This document shows, piece by piece, positions 23,597 through 31,203 of a DNA stretch of 35,408 nucleotides. Source of the stretch: a virus; IMG/VR virus record IMGVR_UViG_3300020446_000036, positions 1-35,408 of that record; one strand, given 5' to 3'. The translations under genes and the position numbers were made by a program. The first letter of the stretch is position 1. Each line of letters opens with the position of its first letter. Under the pieces are notes generated by a model that saw only the letters and a program-made list of their open reading frames with translations, was not told the DNA's origin and searched no databases.

Positions 23597-24156
23597 ATGC
23601 TCACCGTCACGAAATCCGATACTTCCTCATCATTGAATCTCTTCTGAATCCATTGTGAGCCCATTGCTGCGATTACTATATTCATCTGATTCACCTGTTC
23701 TGCGGAACCATCCCACTCCTGTGCTTGGCATGAGTAGGAACCATCATCACCAACTAATAGCATATCAAGTTTGTTTTTGTCGATGTCTGATGAGATCAAT
23801 ACGGCATTTCTTCCCTGCGCTCTCAAGTCCAGCCACTGCTTAGGTTTCTTTGAATTGTATAGCATTCTTCTCGTACTCATGTTATCAACGCAACAAACAA
23901 CAAGATCATACTTGTCAAGATCCCTATCCATAACAACATCAAATGGTTGTGCCTTGATGTTGAACTGTGTCTGCATGGACCTCGCCTTTGTATCTCCAAT
24001 GTGAGATACGTTGTAGTTCTGATACAGAATGTTCTTTCTTTCTACCTTATCTGAGTCAAAAACCGTTAGGTCGTATATCTTCAGTTTATTCAGGAATTGC
24101 ACAAGGAAACTCCCTATGCCACCTGCTCCTATTATCAATATCTTTCTTTTACTCAT
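23593..24156 (-). CDS. E1/ThiF/MoeB-like adenylating enzyme
   Basis: A 187-residue protein with the nucleotide loop GAGGIGS at 10-16, then FDSDKVERKNILYQ at 33-46 (matching D.D.VE.SNL.RQ) with HIGDTKA at 52-58, and CCVDNMSTRR at 88-97 (the C.DN...R motif). This is the adenylation domain of enzymes that activate the C-terminal Gly-Gly of ubiquitin-like proteins. It is shorter than MoeB (about 250 residues) and lacks the usual paired CxxC zinc ligands; only C88, C89 and C143 exist as possible catalytic cysteines. The partner is inferred to be the Gly-Gly protein encoded at 28731-28928. Start ATG 24156 follows GAGTGAT. Confidence 0.8.
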   Translation of the reverse strand: MSKRKILIIGAGGIGSFLVQFLNKLKIYDLTVFDSDKVERKNILYQNYNVSHIGDTKARSMQTQFNIKAQPFDVVMDRDLDKYDLVVCCVDNMSTRRMLYNSKKPKQWLDLRAQGRNAVLISSDIDKNKLDMLLVGDDGSYSCQAQEWDGSAEQVNQMNIVIAAMGSQWIQKRFNDEEVSDFVTVSI

Positions 24157-24161
24157 TTTAA

Positions 24162-24374
24162 TCACTCATCCTCTTCTCTCTTTAGTTCATCCAAGAGATG
24201 CTGTGGCGCACCTGCTTCAATCAATCTTACTTTTAGTACCTCATAGAGCCAACAGTCGTCACAACAAACTCCCTCTTTGACAGGTTCCGCATCATGACCC
24301 CACCAATGGGGATTATCATCGTCTATTCGCATTGTTTTTTCACATATTACACATATTTCCAATCTTACCATCAT
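24162..24374 (-). CDS. Small zinc-ribbon protein (70 residues)
   Basis: The 70-residue product has CVIC at 8-11 and CCDDC at 37-41 around a His/Trp-rich stretch (NPHWWGHDAEP), a likely zinc ribbon. The C-terminal third is a charged helix. Its ATG overlaps the TFB stop (ATGATGG, two possible starts). Co-transcribed with TFB and the E1-like gene. No named family. Confidence 0.55.
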   Translation of the reverse strand: MMVRLEICVICEKTMRIDDDNPHWWGHDAEPVKEGVCCDDCWLYEVLKVRLIEAGAPQHLLDELKREEDE

Positions 24375-25264
24375 ATTATCAACTTCCTCTTAAATTGTAA
24401 GTAGTATTCAGGAACTACTTGTTTCCTCTTCATTCCTAGGCATCTCAGTATCCTAGCAGCAGCAGTTCTGATCGTCACTTCTGAGACACCTTGGGTTCGC
24501 TGCAACTGCCTTTGTGTCACACTTCTCTCATTGAATCTCGCAGTTAACCAAATACCTGCGAGAACCTGTGTCGTGGTAAATGCCTCATCTGAGAACATTT
24601 CCTTGATACCGTAGAGTATCTCAATGCACTCACTCATCAAGTAAGTGTCATCGTCGTAGGAGCCGAGTGTGTCAGTAAGTATCCTTTGTACCTCGCTCTC
24701 TATGTTTATCTGCCTAGGTCTTATGTTGTCTCCCAATGCCCTCATCGTCTTCTTCAGTAGTTTGAAGAAGGGCTTGAACTCCTGTCCATTCGTCTTGCAG
24801 AATTGCCTGACTGTCACACTGACATTGTGTTTCCTGAGTGTGGCATATGCAACAGCAGCACCAAACATTTCTGCATTTGACGCATGATACTGAAACCGTC
24901 TCTCCCTCAAGAAGTTGGAGATGTATGCTGCATCCTCCTTCATCGTCTGTGATGGGTTGTAGTAGGATAATGCCATGTGGATGATCGATCTATACTTGTC
25001 ACTTTTCTTATTGTATCTCTCGACTCTCTTCAATGCCCTTATTCTCTTGTCACCATACTGACCTGCTCCTATGACTGAGCCTAAGTCCTTGGTTCTACTG
25101 ACTGACTCCCTACCTATCATGCCCATGTCTCTTCCGGGCATCATCATACTACTGGTTTCCTCTAAGGGAGTCAGCATGATGACAAGACCACAATTGTCAC
25201 AGGTGTGTTCACCTAACCTCTCATCATAGGTAGACTCACTATTACCACATTCAATGCATTTCAT
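24371..25264 (-). CDS. tfb: Transcription factor B (TFIIB-like)
   Basis: A 297-residue protein with an N-terminal zinc ribbon (C3, C6, C22, C25 in CIEC and CDNC) and a linker containing LGSVIG, as in archaeal TFB B-reader/linker regions. Two cyclin-like repeats follow, the first around 85-185 and the second around 205-290, ending with a helix-turn-helix (VTQRQLQRTQGVSEVTIRTA) that would read the BRE. It would direct host RNA polymerase to viral promoters. It overlaps the upstream gene by 14 bases. Start ATG 25264 is preferred; GTG 25273 is possible. Confidence 0.9.
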   Translation of the reverse strand: MKCIECGNSESTYDERLGEHTCDNCGLVIMLTPLEETSSMMMPGRDMGMIGRESVSRTKDLGSVIGAGQYGDKRIRALKRVERYNKKSDKYRSIIHMALSYYNPSQTMKEDAAYISNFLRERRFQYHASNAEMFGAAVAYATLRKHNVSVTVRQFCKTNGQEFKPFFKLLKKTMRALGDNIRPRQINIESEVQRILTDTLGSYDDDTYLMSECIEILYGIKEMFSDEAFTTTQVLAGIWLTARFNERSVTQRQLQRTQGVSEVTIRTAAARILRCLGMKRKQVVPEYYLQFKRKLII

Positions 25265-26519
25265 TTTCTTCACTTATCTCATTATTACATCTATCTATCC
25301 ATTCTTTGTCTACTCTTATCACCTTTGGTGGAAGATTGCTTCTTAGAGTATGGATCGCATTCACTGCTGCTTGGTCATTCAACAGGGCCAACGCCCTAGA
25401 TACTATCTGATCACCTATGCTAGAGTTCCCATGTATGTTGTCTATGCATATGGGTCCATTCAACTTGTATTGACCCATCGCAACTTTGTGGGTTCTGTGT
25501 GGTGAAACACCGCTTATGGAATATACCTCTACGCTTTGATGCTTGTTGGAAGTGCGTCGTTGTGGTATGATCACCCAATCAGCGAGTTGACCATTCACCA
25601 ACATACTCTTCCTAGGGAGATGATCATTCTCATCCTCCTTGTGCATGAACACCTTCAACCTAGTGGGGAACTTGGCCTCCATCTCAGTAAGGAGTTTCTG
25701 CGCCCTTTCCTCTACGATCTTCTGTGTTCTATTCTGATCTAGGAAATGATGCATTACTCGCTCAGTCGATGCTGACATGTTCTTGTAGGTATCCATGTCT
25801 AGAGTTCTGATTAGATTCATAGGAGAAAGATTCCACTTCTTCGATCTGTTGTTCATGTCCTTGTGATATTTTAGGAAGGAGTCTAGATCCTTGTTCTTTA
25901 TTGGAATCCATAGAGAGTCTGATATCTCCAATGCACATTCCTTATCACTGATTCTCTTTGTGTTGAGTCTGACCTTCACTCTCTCACCATCCCTGAAATA
26001 TCGATATGGTGTCCTGTTCTCCAAGGCATGAATAACCCTAGGTGGAACAGTGAGAAGCATGTTGACATACTCCTTCATGGTCACGCTACTCTTCTCAAAG
26101 CATAGTCTATTGATGATCTTGGACATTATGTGTTCTGCGTTTTCCTTGGAAACTGCCACTCCATTCAGTCTGACACTTGATTTATTGTAGAGAAGATGTA
26201 CGGTAAACATACCATCCTCCATCTTCCTAGATATGATGACATTCTGATTGTCGTCATTGTATATTACCGAGAACTTGTTCAACCTAGACCTTGGAAAGAA
26301 CCAAACTCTCATCGCTTGTCTGATATTCTCAAGTACAGGGTCATCTGAACTGGACATATTCGTATGTCCCACTTTCATCATGTGTTCGCCTAGATGGTTG
26401 ACAGTATTCCTTCTCCTTCTATGAGAAGAGAGTGGAGGAACATACCTGACGAGCATCGATGTCTTGTAGTATTCATCCCTATTGTCATTCGGCGTTGGTA
26501 TTAGCACTTTGATTTTCAT
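25251..26519 (-). CDS. Unknown 422-residue basic protein
   Basis: I do not recognise this protein. It starts MKIKVLIPTPNDNRDEYYKT and has an unusually basic composition with several Arg/Lys patches (SSHRRRRN near residue 32). The middle is mixed strands and helices (LLYNKSSVRLNGVAVSKENA), and the C-terminal part has IIPQRRTSNKHQSVEVYSI and a helix-rich end. Position before TFB and after the reductase suggests an information-processing role, but no motif confirms it. The ribosome site AGGTGAT before the ATG at 26519 is excellent. Confidence 0.6.
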   Translation of the reverse strand: MKIKVLIPTPNDNRDEYYKTSMLVRYVPPLSSHRRRRNTVNHLGEHMMKVGHTNMSSSDDPVLENIRQAMRVWFFPRSRLNKFSVIYNDDNQNVIISRKMEDGMFTVHLLYNKSSVRLNGVAVSKENAEHIMSKIINRLCFEKSSVTMKEYVNMLLTVPPRVIHALENRTPYRYFRDGERVKVRLNTKRISDKECALEISDSLWIPIKNKDLDSFLKYHKDMNNRSKKWNLSPMNLIRTLDMDTYKNMSASTERVMHHFLDQNRTQKIVEERAQKLLTEMEAKFPTRLKVFMHKEDENDHLPRKSMLVNGQLADWVIIPQRRTSNKHQSVEVYSISGVSPHRTHKVAMGQYKLNGPICIDNIHGNSSIGDQIVSRALALLNDQAAVNAIHTLRSNLPPKVIRVDKEWIDRCNNEISEENEMH

Positions 26520-26793
26520 TTATATCACCTAATTCATTTCTTATTTTATAGTCAAGCCATGCTTGTTTGTCAAACATATACTGTCTGAAATTATCCTTAA
26601 CATTAACGTCGTGGATATCATGAGAGTTTTTCCTATGATACACACTCTCTAACCTATTGTAGACATAGGTGCTAGAGACATAACCATTAAGAAAACTATC
26701 TTTCAGACGTTTCAGATCATAATCGAACTCTTCACTGAATATGTCGATTATCTCAATCATTTGTTTCTTGTCAAATCTTTTTTTATATTTCAC
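26485..26793 (-). CDS. Hypothetical helical protein
   Basis: A protein of about 102 residues if GTG at 26793 is used (a GGTGGAG site precedes it); an ATG at 26763 would give 92 residues. It is mostly helical and charged, with several aromatic residues (DIFSEEFDYDLKRLKDSF, YVYNRLESVYH), and ends in a polar tail. It overlaps the reductase end and the next gene. No family recognised. Confidence 0.5.
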   Translation of the reverse strand: MKYKKRFDKKQMIEIIDIFSEEFDYDLKRLKDSFLNGYVSSTYVYNRLESVYHRKNSHDIHDVNVKDNFRQYMFDKQAWLDYKIRNELGDINENQSANTNAE

Positions 26794-28654
26794 AGGCTCC
26801 ACCAGCGCAAGCAATCTCGCCGGAAAAATCTGTATTGTCATTCTCTTCAACTACCTCAGTAAAATTGACATCGGCTAGTAGTTGAAACATTCTGTTGTAA
26901 GTCTCTTCATCACATTCCTCAAACGGTGCTTGAGTGTAAGTGCCGCCACTGTAGGGCAACACAGCAAGACCGTTGTAGTAGTGTCTGTTCTTCCACATCC
27001 ACTCTCCTGCTCTTTCCCACTCATCCTCTCGGACTGATATTGTGGCAGATACATTGTGACCGTTTACTCCCCTGTTGTGTCCTTGTTTGACCCAACGAAG
27101 TGAGAAGTCCTTCACCCTCTCTAGCATCTCCAAGGCAGACTCATGCCTTGTGATGATGTTTCCTGAAGGTGCTTTCTGTGGTATGGACAGTACAGCATCA
27201 GTAGCCTTCAGCGTATCATCCTCAACCAAGTCAGGAACCGTCTCTTTCAAGTAGGCGTATATTGGTTCTGTCTTGTTCATCCTGACTCTTCTAATGTAAT
27301 GAGGGGCATACCAAGCATGAATACCTGAAGATGTTCCCAATACACAAGAAGCAGTCCCTGATGGTTTGATGCAAGTAATCCTAGCGGATTGTCTGACACC
27401 AATGATATCAGCGACTCTCTTGTTCTCTTCCTTGGCAATGTATGCTGCATGTTCAACATCCAAGTCAGATACCTTGTTGCTGGCAATACCAGTCATAGAC
27501 ACACCTAGCAGGGAATCCCTCTCGGTTGTTCTCTTCCATACTTCCCTCAGATAGTGGAAGTCAGTGTATGCTGCTTGTAGTGTTCCTAGGAACGTAGCAG
27601 CCTTCACTCTCTCTTCCAAGTCCTCTTGGGACTCCACATCAGAAACGTTGCACTCAGTTAGGTTGCAGAACTGATATGGTCGTAGTGCTATCTCACAACA
27701 TGGGTTGGTTCCCCAATCCTTGTCATGACTATGGTATATTCCGGGCTCTCCTGAGCCCGATTGAACTATTCTGTCCCATAGGTCGAAGAAATACTCCTTC
27801 TTGAGTTTGCTTCTTACCAATACAGCAGAATTGTTGGCTCTTGACCTTTGAGGGTTGTCTCTCCAAAACTCTCCTGACTTACATGTGATCATATCCATGT
27901 CATCTGCTGAGAATAGGCTAATCAAAGCAGCCCTCCTTATTCCACCTGCCAATACTGCATCAGCGATGTAGCATAGCATGTCATGGACTTCTAATGATGA
28001 CAATTGAGAACCGTTCTTCTTCTCCATGAGCATGTTCTCTATCTTTACGATACATTCCCTCAATGGTGCTGGTCCCGGCGCACGACCACCTGATGTTTTC
28101 AACAAAGCACCCTTTGGTCGTATATCCCTGTAATCGAATACTGGTGTTGATGTTCTCTTACCAGTATAAGTCTCGAATAGTATCTTAACAGCGTCAGCCC
28201 ATCCCTCTATCGAGTCATTTACGAGTATTCTTCTCTTTCTCTCAGGATTGGGTTGTATAATCTCAGGTAGTTGCTCTATGTGGTGGTATTGTACCGAATA
28301 ACCGACACCTGTGCCACCTAATAGTAAGAACATTGCTTCTGAGAAGCATTCTATCGCATTGATTGGCATATAAGCACAATTGTATATCCTGTTTGGCGAT
28401 AGTTCGATTGGTTTTCCAGCAAATTGCATGGATCGCATCGATGGTAGAACTTTCTTGGGTATTACATAGTTCTCATACACTTTTATTATATCATCAACGA
28501 AGTCCTGTCCGTGATGTTGGAATTTATCAACGTGCATGGTAAGGTTTCTGTAGCAAACCTCTTCCCAAGATTCTCTTCTCTTTTCTGCTGGTATGTATTT
28601 TGCGTATTTCGTGTAAACGTTAAAGTCTGATAGTAGTTTTTGGTCTAATTTCAT
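26783..28654 (-). CDS. nrdJ: Class II (adenosylcobalamin-dependent) ribonucleotide reductase
   Basis: A 623-residue protein. YNCAYMP holds a redox cysteine (C93), TNPCCEIALRPYQFCNLTEC holds the radical-site cysteine and the partner redox cysteine, KPSGTASCVLGTSSGIH is the conserved phosphate-loop region, and the C-terminus CAGGACEI provides the tail cysteine pair C616/C621 at the spacing of the Lactobacillus monomeric enzyme. No small subunit is needed; it reduces ribonucleotides using vitamin B12. It supplies dNTPs for viral replication. The start is ATG 28654, after AGGAGAGAT; the frame is open 48 bases upstream into the hairpin region, which I reject. Confidence 0.88.
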   Translation of the reverse strand: MKLDQKLLSDFNVYTKYAKYIPAEKRRESWEEVCYRNLTMHVDKFQHHGQDFVDDIIKVYENYVIPKKVLPSMRSMQFAGKPIELSPNRIYNCAYMPINAIECFSEAMFLLLGGTGVGYSVQYHHIEQLPEIIQPNPERKRRILVNDSIEGWADAVKILFETYTGKRTSTPVFDYRDIRPKGALLKTSGGRAPGPAPLRECIVKIENMLMEKKNGSQLSSLEVHDMLCYIADAVLAGGIRRAALISLFSADDMDMITCKSGEFWRDNPQRSRANNSAVLVRSKLKKEYFFDLWDRIVQSGSGEPGIYHSHDKDWGTNPCCEIALRPYQFCNLTECNVSDVESQEDLEERVKAATFLGTLQAAYTDFHYLREVWKRTTERDSLLGVSMTGIASNKVSDLDVEHAAYIAKEENKRVADIIGVRQSARITCIKPSGTASCVLGTSSGIHAWYAPHYIRRVRMNKTEPIYAYLKETVPDLVEDDTLKATDAVLSIPQKAPSGNIITRHESALEMLERVKDFSLRWVKQGHNRGVNGHNVSATISVREDEWERAGEWMWKNRHYYNGLAVLPYSGGTYTQAPFEECDEETYNRMFQLLADVNFTEVVEENDNTDFSGEIACAGGACEI

Positions 28655-28687
28655 AGTTATCTCTCCTAATAGTAGTTTTTTGAAGGA

Positions 28688-28721
28688 GGGAGAGCAAGGC
28701 ACTCTCCCCCCTTCGAGGGGG
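28688..28721 (-). ncRNA. Paired hairpins in the leader between the Ubl and reductase genes
   Basis: Two GC-rich inverted repeats overlap by two bases: GGGAGAG/CTCTCCC (stem 28688-28694 with 28702-28708) and a 6-bp stem 28707-28712 with 28716-28721 around a 3-base loop. They lie between the Gly-Gly protein stop and the reductase ATG. No T run follows on the minus strand, so an RNA-processing, transcript-stabilising or reductase-control structure is as likely as a terminator. Confidence 0.5.
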
Positions 28722-28730
28722 TTTATCCTC

Positions 28731-28928
28731 TCAACCGCCTATGATGGCAGGTGCGAGTGTTATGTTATCCACGGAAGTCCAATCGACTTGGCTGATGGTT
28801 TCCCTGCTTGTCAGTTCTCCATCTATGAATACCCAATGGGTAGGATGCTCATTGATCTGCTCAATGGCCTCAGTCATTGTCACTTCTAGGTCTGTGTGTC
28901 CAGTTTCATTCATTATCACTAATTGCAT
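28731..28928 (-). CDS. Ubiquitin-like / sulfur-carrier-like protein ending in Gly-Gly
   Basis: A 65-residue protein, the size of ThiS. It starts MQLVIMNETG (a first strand like that of ubiquitin, MQIFVKT), then a second strand HTDLEVT, a helix MTEAIEQINEH, a strand THWVFIDGEL and a last strand VDNITLAPAIIGG. The ending D-x-I-x-L-x-P-A-x-x-GG is the ThiS/MoaD/SAMP pattern, with Gly-Gly directly before the stop. A strong GGAGG lies eight bases before the ATG, fixing the start. It could be conjugated to proteins or carry sulfur, activated by the E1-like enzyme encoded 4.6 kb downstream. Sequence pattern is clear; function is inferred. Confidence 0.7.
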   Translation of the reverse strand: MQLVIMNETGHTDLEVTMTEAIEQINEHPTHWVFIDGELTSRETISQVDWTSVDNITLAPAIIGG

Positions 28929-28969
28929 GTCTTTTTCCTCCGGTATTTTCTTGTTTTCTTCGATAGTCC

Positions 28970-29194
28970 TTAAGCGTTGCCGCCTAGTTCCTTGAGCCTT
29001 CCCGACAATACGTTGATCGTTGTCTCGTAGTGTGTGCAAAGTGCATTCAATTCGTTTGCCTTGTTAACGACTAACTGCAATTGCTGGTTGAGGTAAGCAA
29101 TCTGTTCTTCAGGGGTTGCTGGCCTCGTCTCAGGTTCTTCGACTTTCGGCTGTTCTGCTTCTTTCTCATTTTTATTGTCTTTCTTTTTACTCAT
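28970..29194 (-). CDS. Coiled-coil protein with a disordered start
   Basis: A 74-residue protein starting MSKKKDNKNEKEAEQPKVEE, a highly charged, Pro-containing and probably disordered arm of about 30 residues. It is followed by a long helix with heptad-like spacing (IAYLNQQLQLVVNKANELNA, then YETTINVLSGRLKEL). It may form dimers or trimers. ATG 29194 is preceded by GGAGATGATT. No family recognised. Confidence 0.55.
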   Translation of the reverse strand: MSKKKDNKNEKEAEQPKVEEPETRPATPEEQIAYLNQQLQLVVNKANELNALCTHYETTINVLSGRLKELGGNA

Positions 29195-29195
29195 T

Positions 29196-29276
29196 TCAAT
29201 CATCTCCGAGTCCTATGGGCCACAAAGCCCCTATGACTACTGCTCCGACTGCTACTTTCACTATTTTTCCTAACAT
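29196..29276 (-). CDS. Small membrane peptide (26 residues)
   Basis: A 26-residue frame, MLGKIVKVAVGAVVIGALWP then IGLGDD, mostly one hydrophobic Gly/Ala/Val helix with a basic start and acidic end. A strong AGGAGTGA lies just before the ATG at 29276, which argues that it is translated. Such tiny spanning peptides can act as holin-like or membrane-shaping proteins; this is only a suggestion. Confidence 0.55.
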   Translation of the reverse strand: MLGKIVKVAVGAVVIGALWPIGLGDD

Positions 29277-29277
29277 T

Positions 29278-30420
29278 TCATTCACTCCTATTTTTCATTT
29301 CTTCAATTAACCTAGAGGCTTCGTACTTGGTCAACCCGTCCGTGTCTCTTCCATAGCCTAATGCCTTTAGGTAGTTTCGCTGTTTCTCCGTTGCCGGAGT
29401 TTCATCCGAGGCCCTTGTCAATATCTTGTGTAATGTCGATGCTTGTGCATCGGACATCATACCGTCATTCGACAGCCTCTTCTTCATGTCACTTAGGAAG
29501 TTCCTCTCCCAAGCGTTGATTCCATCTTCCTCACTAAACACACGGAAACCATAGTTATCACATGCGTATGCAAACTTGGATTCCTTCGTCTCGTTCTTCA
29601 TCCTCTCGGATAACTCGATCTGTCTCCTTCTAGCATCTAGAAGATTGTCCTCGGTTTCTAACTCTTGGACATGTCTCTCCTTGAATGCGAAGAACAGTGT
29701 CAGGTCATTCATCAGTGAATCATTCGGGTATCCCCTAGACGATTGTTGGTTCCTAGTGTTGTCAGGGTGATTCCATCGCCATACGATAGAAGCCATCTCA
29801 TAATCAGAAGTACCATATGTACCCGATCCTCTTTTTCGCAACTTGGTGATGCTTCTCTTCATCCTCAACTCATTGTCCCAATACTTCTTACCAGTATCCC
29901 TGACGTTGACTCTAAGATCAAGGTCTTTGACTGCGTTGAACATATCAGTGAATGCCTTGCCATGTCTAGCCCACCAAGCATCCTTCTTCATTGACTCGAC
30001 CCTAACGCTGACCCATTGCTCGATCATCTCATCAGTGATCTCATCATCCTTGAGGTTCTTCTCATTGGCAATGGCCTTCATGATCATGTAAGAGTTGATG
30101 TGGTCGGAACCAACACACTCGATGTTTCCATTCTCAGTGTTCTCTATCTCAAAGTGATATACGATATGATGACCACATAGACAGTAGTTGGGATGTAGTA
30201 GTGCGAACTTAGGCGCACTTGAGCCATCGCCCCAATACACATCACCAGTGGCCCTCCACTCAAGTTTGGCCTCATCATAGTTATCCGCTACAGATAACTC
30301 AACTATCCTCTTCATGAGTTTCCTATCCCAATGGCCCTTTCCTAGTTCCCTCTTTGGGCTCCATTCTTGTCTCTCCATTGTCAATTCAATTGCTTCTCTC
30401 GGTATCCAAGAACTATCCAT
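29278..30420 (-). CDS. Protein with a Cys/His cluster and a C-terminal T-x-K-Q...LTKxEAS helical module
   Basis: A 380-residue protein. Around residues 79-108 it has CLCGHHIVYHFEIENTENGN followed by VGSDHI, a pattern (C-x-CGH-x-I-x-Y-x-F ... VGS) that I recall from phage and bacterial proteins of unknown function and that may bind zinc. The last 40 residues (ATEKQRNYLKALGYGRDTDG followed by LTKYEASRLIEEM) form the two-helix T-x-K-Q..YL..L...LTK.EAS motif found at the ends of various DNA-related phage proteins. The middle is helical and basic. TGATG overlap with the upstream gene; GGTGATT precedes the ATG. Confidence 0.55.
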   Translation of the reverse strand: MDSSWIPREAIELTMERQEWSPKRELGKGHWDRKLMKRIVELSVADNYDEAKLEWRATGDVYWGDGSSAPKFALLHPNYCLCGHHIVYHFEIENTENGNIECVGSDHINSYMIMKAIANEKNLKDDEITDEMIEQWVSVRVESMKKDAWWARHGKAFTDMFNAVKDLDLRVNVRDTGKKYWDNELRMKRSITKLRKRGSGTYGTSDYEMASIVWRWNHPDNTRNQQSSRGYPNDSLMNDLTLFFAFKERHVQELETEDNLLDARRRQIELSERMKNETKESKFAYACDNYGFRVFSEEDGINAWERNFLSDMKKRLSNDGMMSDAQASTLHKILTRASDETPATEKQRNYLKALGYGRDTDGLTKYEASRLIEEMKNRSE

Positions 30421-30659
30421 CAATAATCACCCTCCGACTTCTCATACATTCTTTGTTCCTCTAGCCATGCTTGAAGCATGAAGTCTATCTTACCAAAGAC
30501 AGCCTCACTAAGACCACCAATGGTCTTTCGATGTAGTGCGAGCCAAGTCCTGTGTGCTGTATTCAGCACGACCTTGACGTTATCACTCTCATCAGGTGTC
30601 ACCATCAATGGTGGCATTTCTTCATCATTCACCAATACAAAATCTACATTTACATCCAT
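30420..30659 (-). CDS. Hypothetical 79-residue protein
   Basis: A protein starting MDVNVDFVLVNDEEMPPLMV at the ATG 30659, which follows a perfect GGAGGTATT. A strand-rich first half is followed by two helices (AHRTWLALHRKTIGGLSEAV and GKIDFMLQAWLEEQRMYE). No family recognised. The frame is open upstream inside the previous gene, but the ribosome site decides the start. Confidence 0.6.
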   Translation of the reverse strand: MDVNVDFVLVNDEEMPPLMVTPDESDNVKVVLNTAHRTWLALHRKTIGGLSEAVFGKIDFMLQAWLEEQRMYEKSEGDY

Positions 30660-30661
30660 AT

Positions 30662-30943
30662 TCAATACCTCCTTCCTGCGTGTGGAAGATCCTGTGGTTT
30701 TATCTCCCACAATATTCCACTTTTTACTTGACGAGACATCTCGCCTTCCCATATTCGACCCCATTCCTCAAATGTTCCTTGGACAAAGCCGAACCACAGT
30801 GGATATCCACCGTAATTCTTGTCCTCTAGTTCAGTAGCGAACAAATAGTCACCTGAGATGGATTCCCATCCCTTGATGACCTTGTGATTAACATCACCTC
30901 GTTGTATGTACAACTCACCATCTATCGTCACTACATCACTCAT
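30662..30943 (-). CDS. Hypothetical 93-residue protein
   Basis: The product starts MSDVVTIDGELYIQRGDVNH and contains the aromatic-rich stretch YGGYPLWFGFVQGTFEEWG, suggesting a compact beta domain. AAGGAGG lies just before the ATG at 30943, which overlaps the upstream stop as ATGA. Function unknown. Confidence 0.6.
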   Translation of the reverse strand: MSDVVTIDGELYIQRGDVNHKVIKGWESISGDYLFATELEDKNYGGYPLWFGFVQGTFEEWGRIWEGEMSRQVKSGILWEIKPQDLPHAGRRY

Positions 30944-31203
30944 TCTGATTCCTCCTTGTTGATTACCATGATAGGTTTCTGATCCTTGTTGCTCTCTTTG
31001 CGAAGAAGCCACTCTTCCATTATAGGGTGCAGATTATCTCGCTTCTTACCTGTGATCGGACTATAGTTGGTGATCATCTGTAGAATACCATATGCGGTGT
31101 ATCCCTCATCGACCATCTTCTTGATCTTGTAGTAAAACAAGATGTCCATTTCGTTCTCTGTCTTTCTTCTTATCTCATCTAATTCTTCTATTGTTATTTC
31201 CAT
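30940..31203 (-). CDS. Hypothetical helical protein (87 residues)
   Basis: The product starts MEITIEELDEIRRKTENEMD and is largely helical and charged, with a possible helix-turn-helix stretch MVDEGYTAYGILQMITNYSP. A regulatory DNA-binding role is conceivable but unproven. AAGGAGGTTGAAT precedes the ATG, which overlaps the upstream TAA. Confidence 0.6.
   Translation of the reverse strand: MEITIEELDEIRRKTENEMDILFYYKIKKMVDEGYTAYGILQMITNYSPITGKKRDNLHPIMEEWLLRKESNKDQKPIMVINKEESE

Noticed and set aside
28655-28730. Cobalamin riboswitch before the reductase
   Set aside because: The available leader is about 76 bases and lacks a B12-box-like sequence; known cobalamin riboswitches are much longer.
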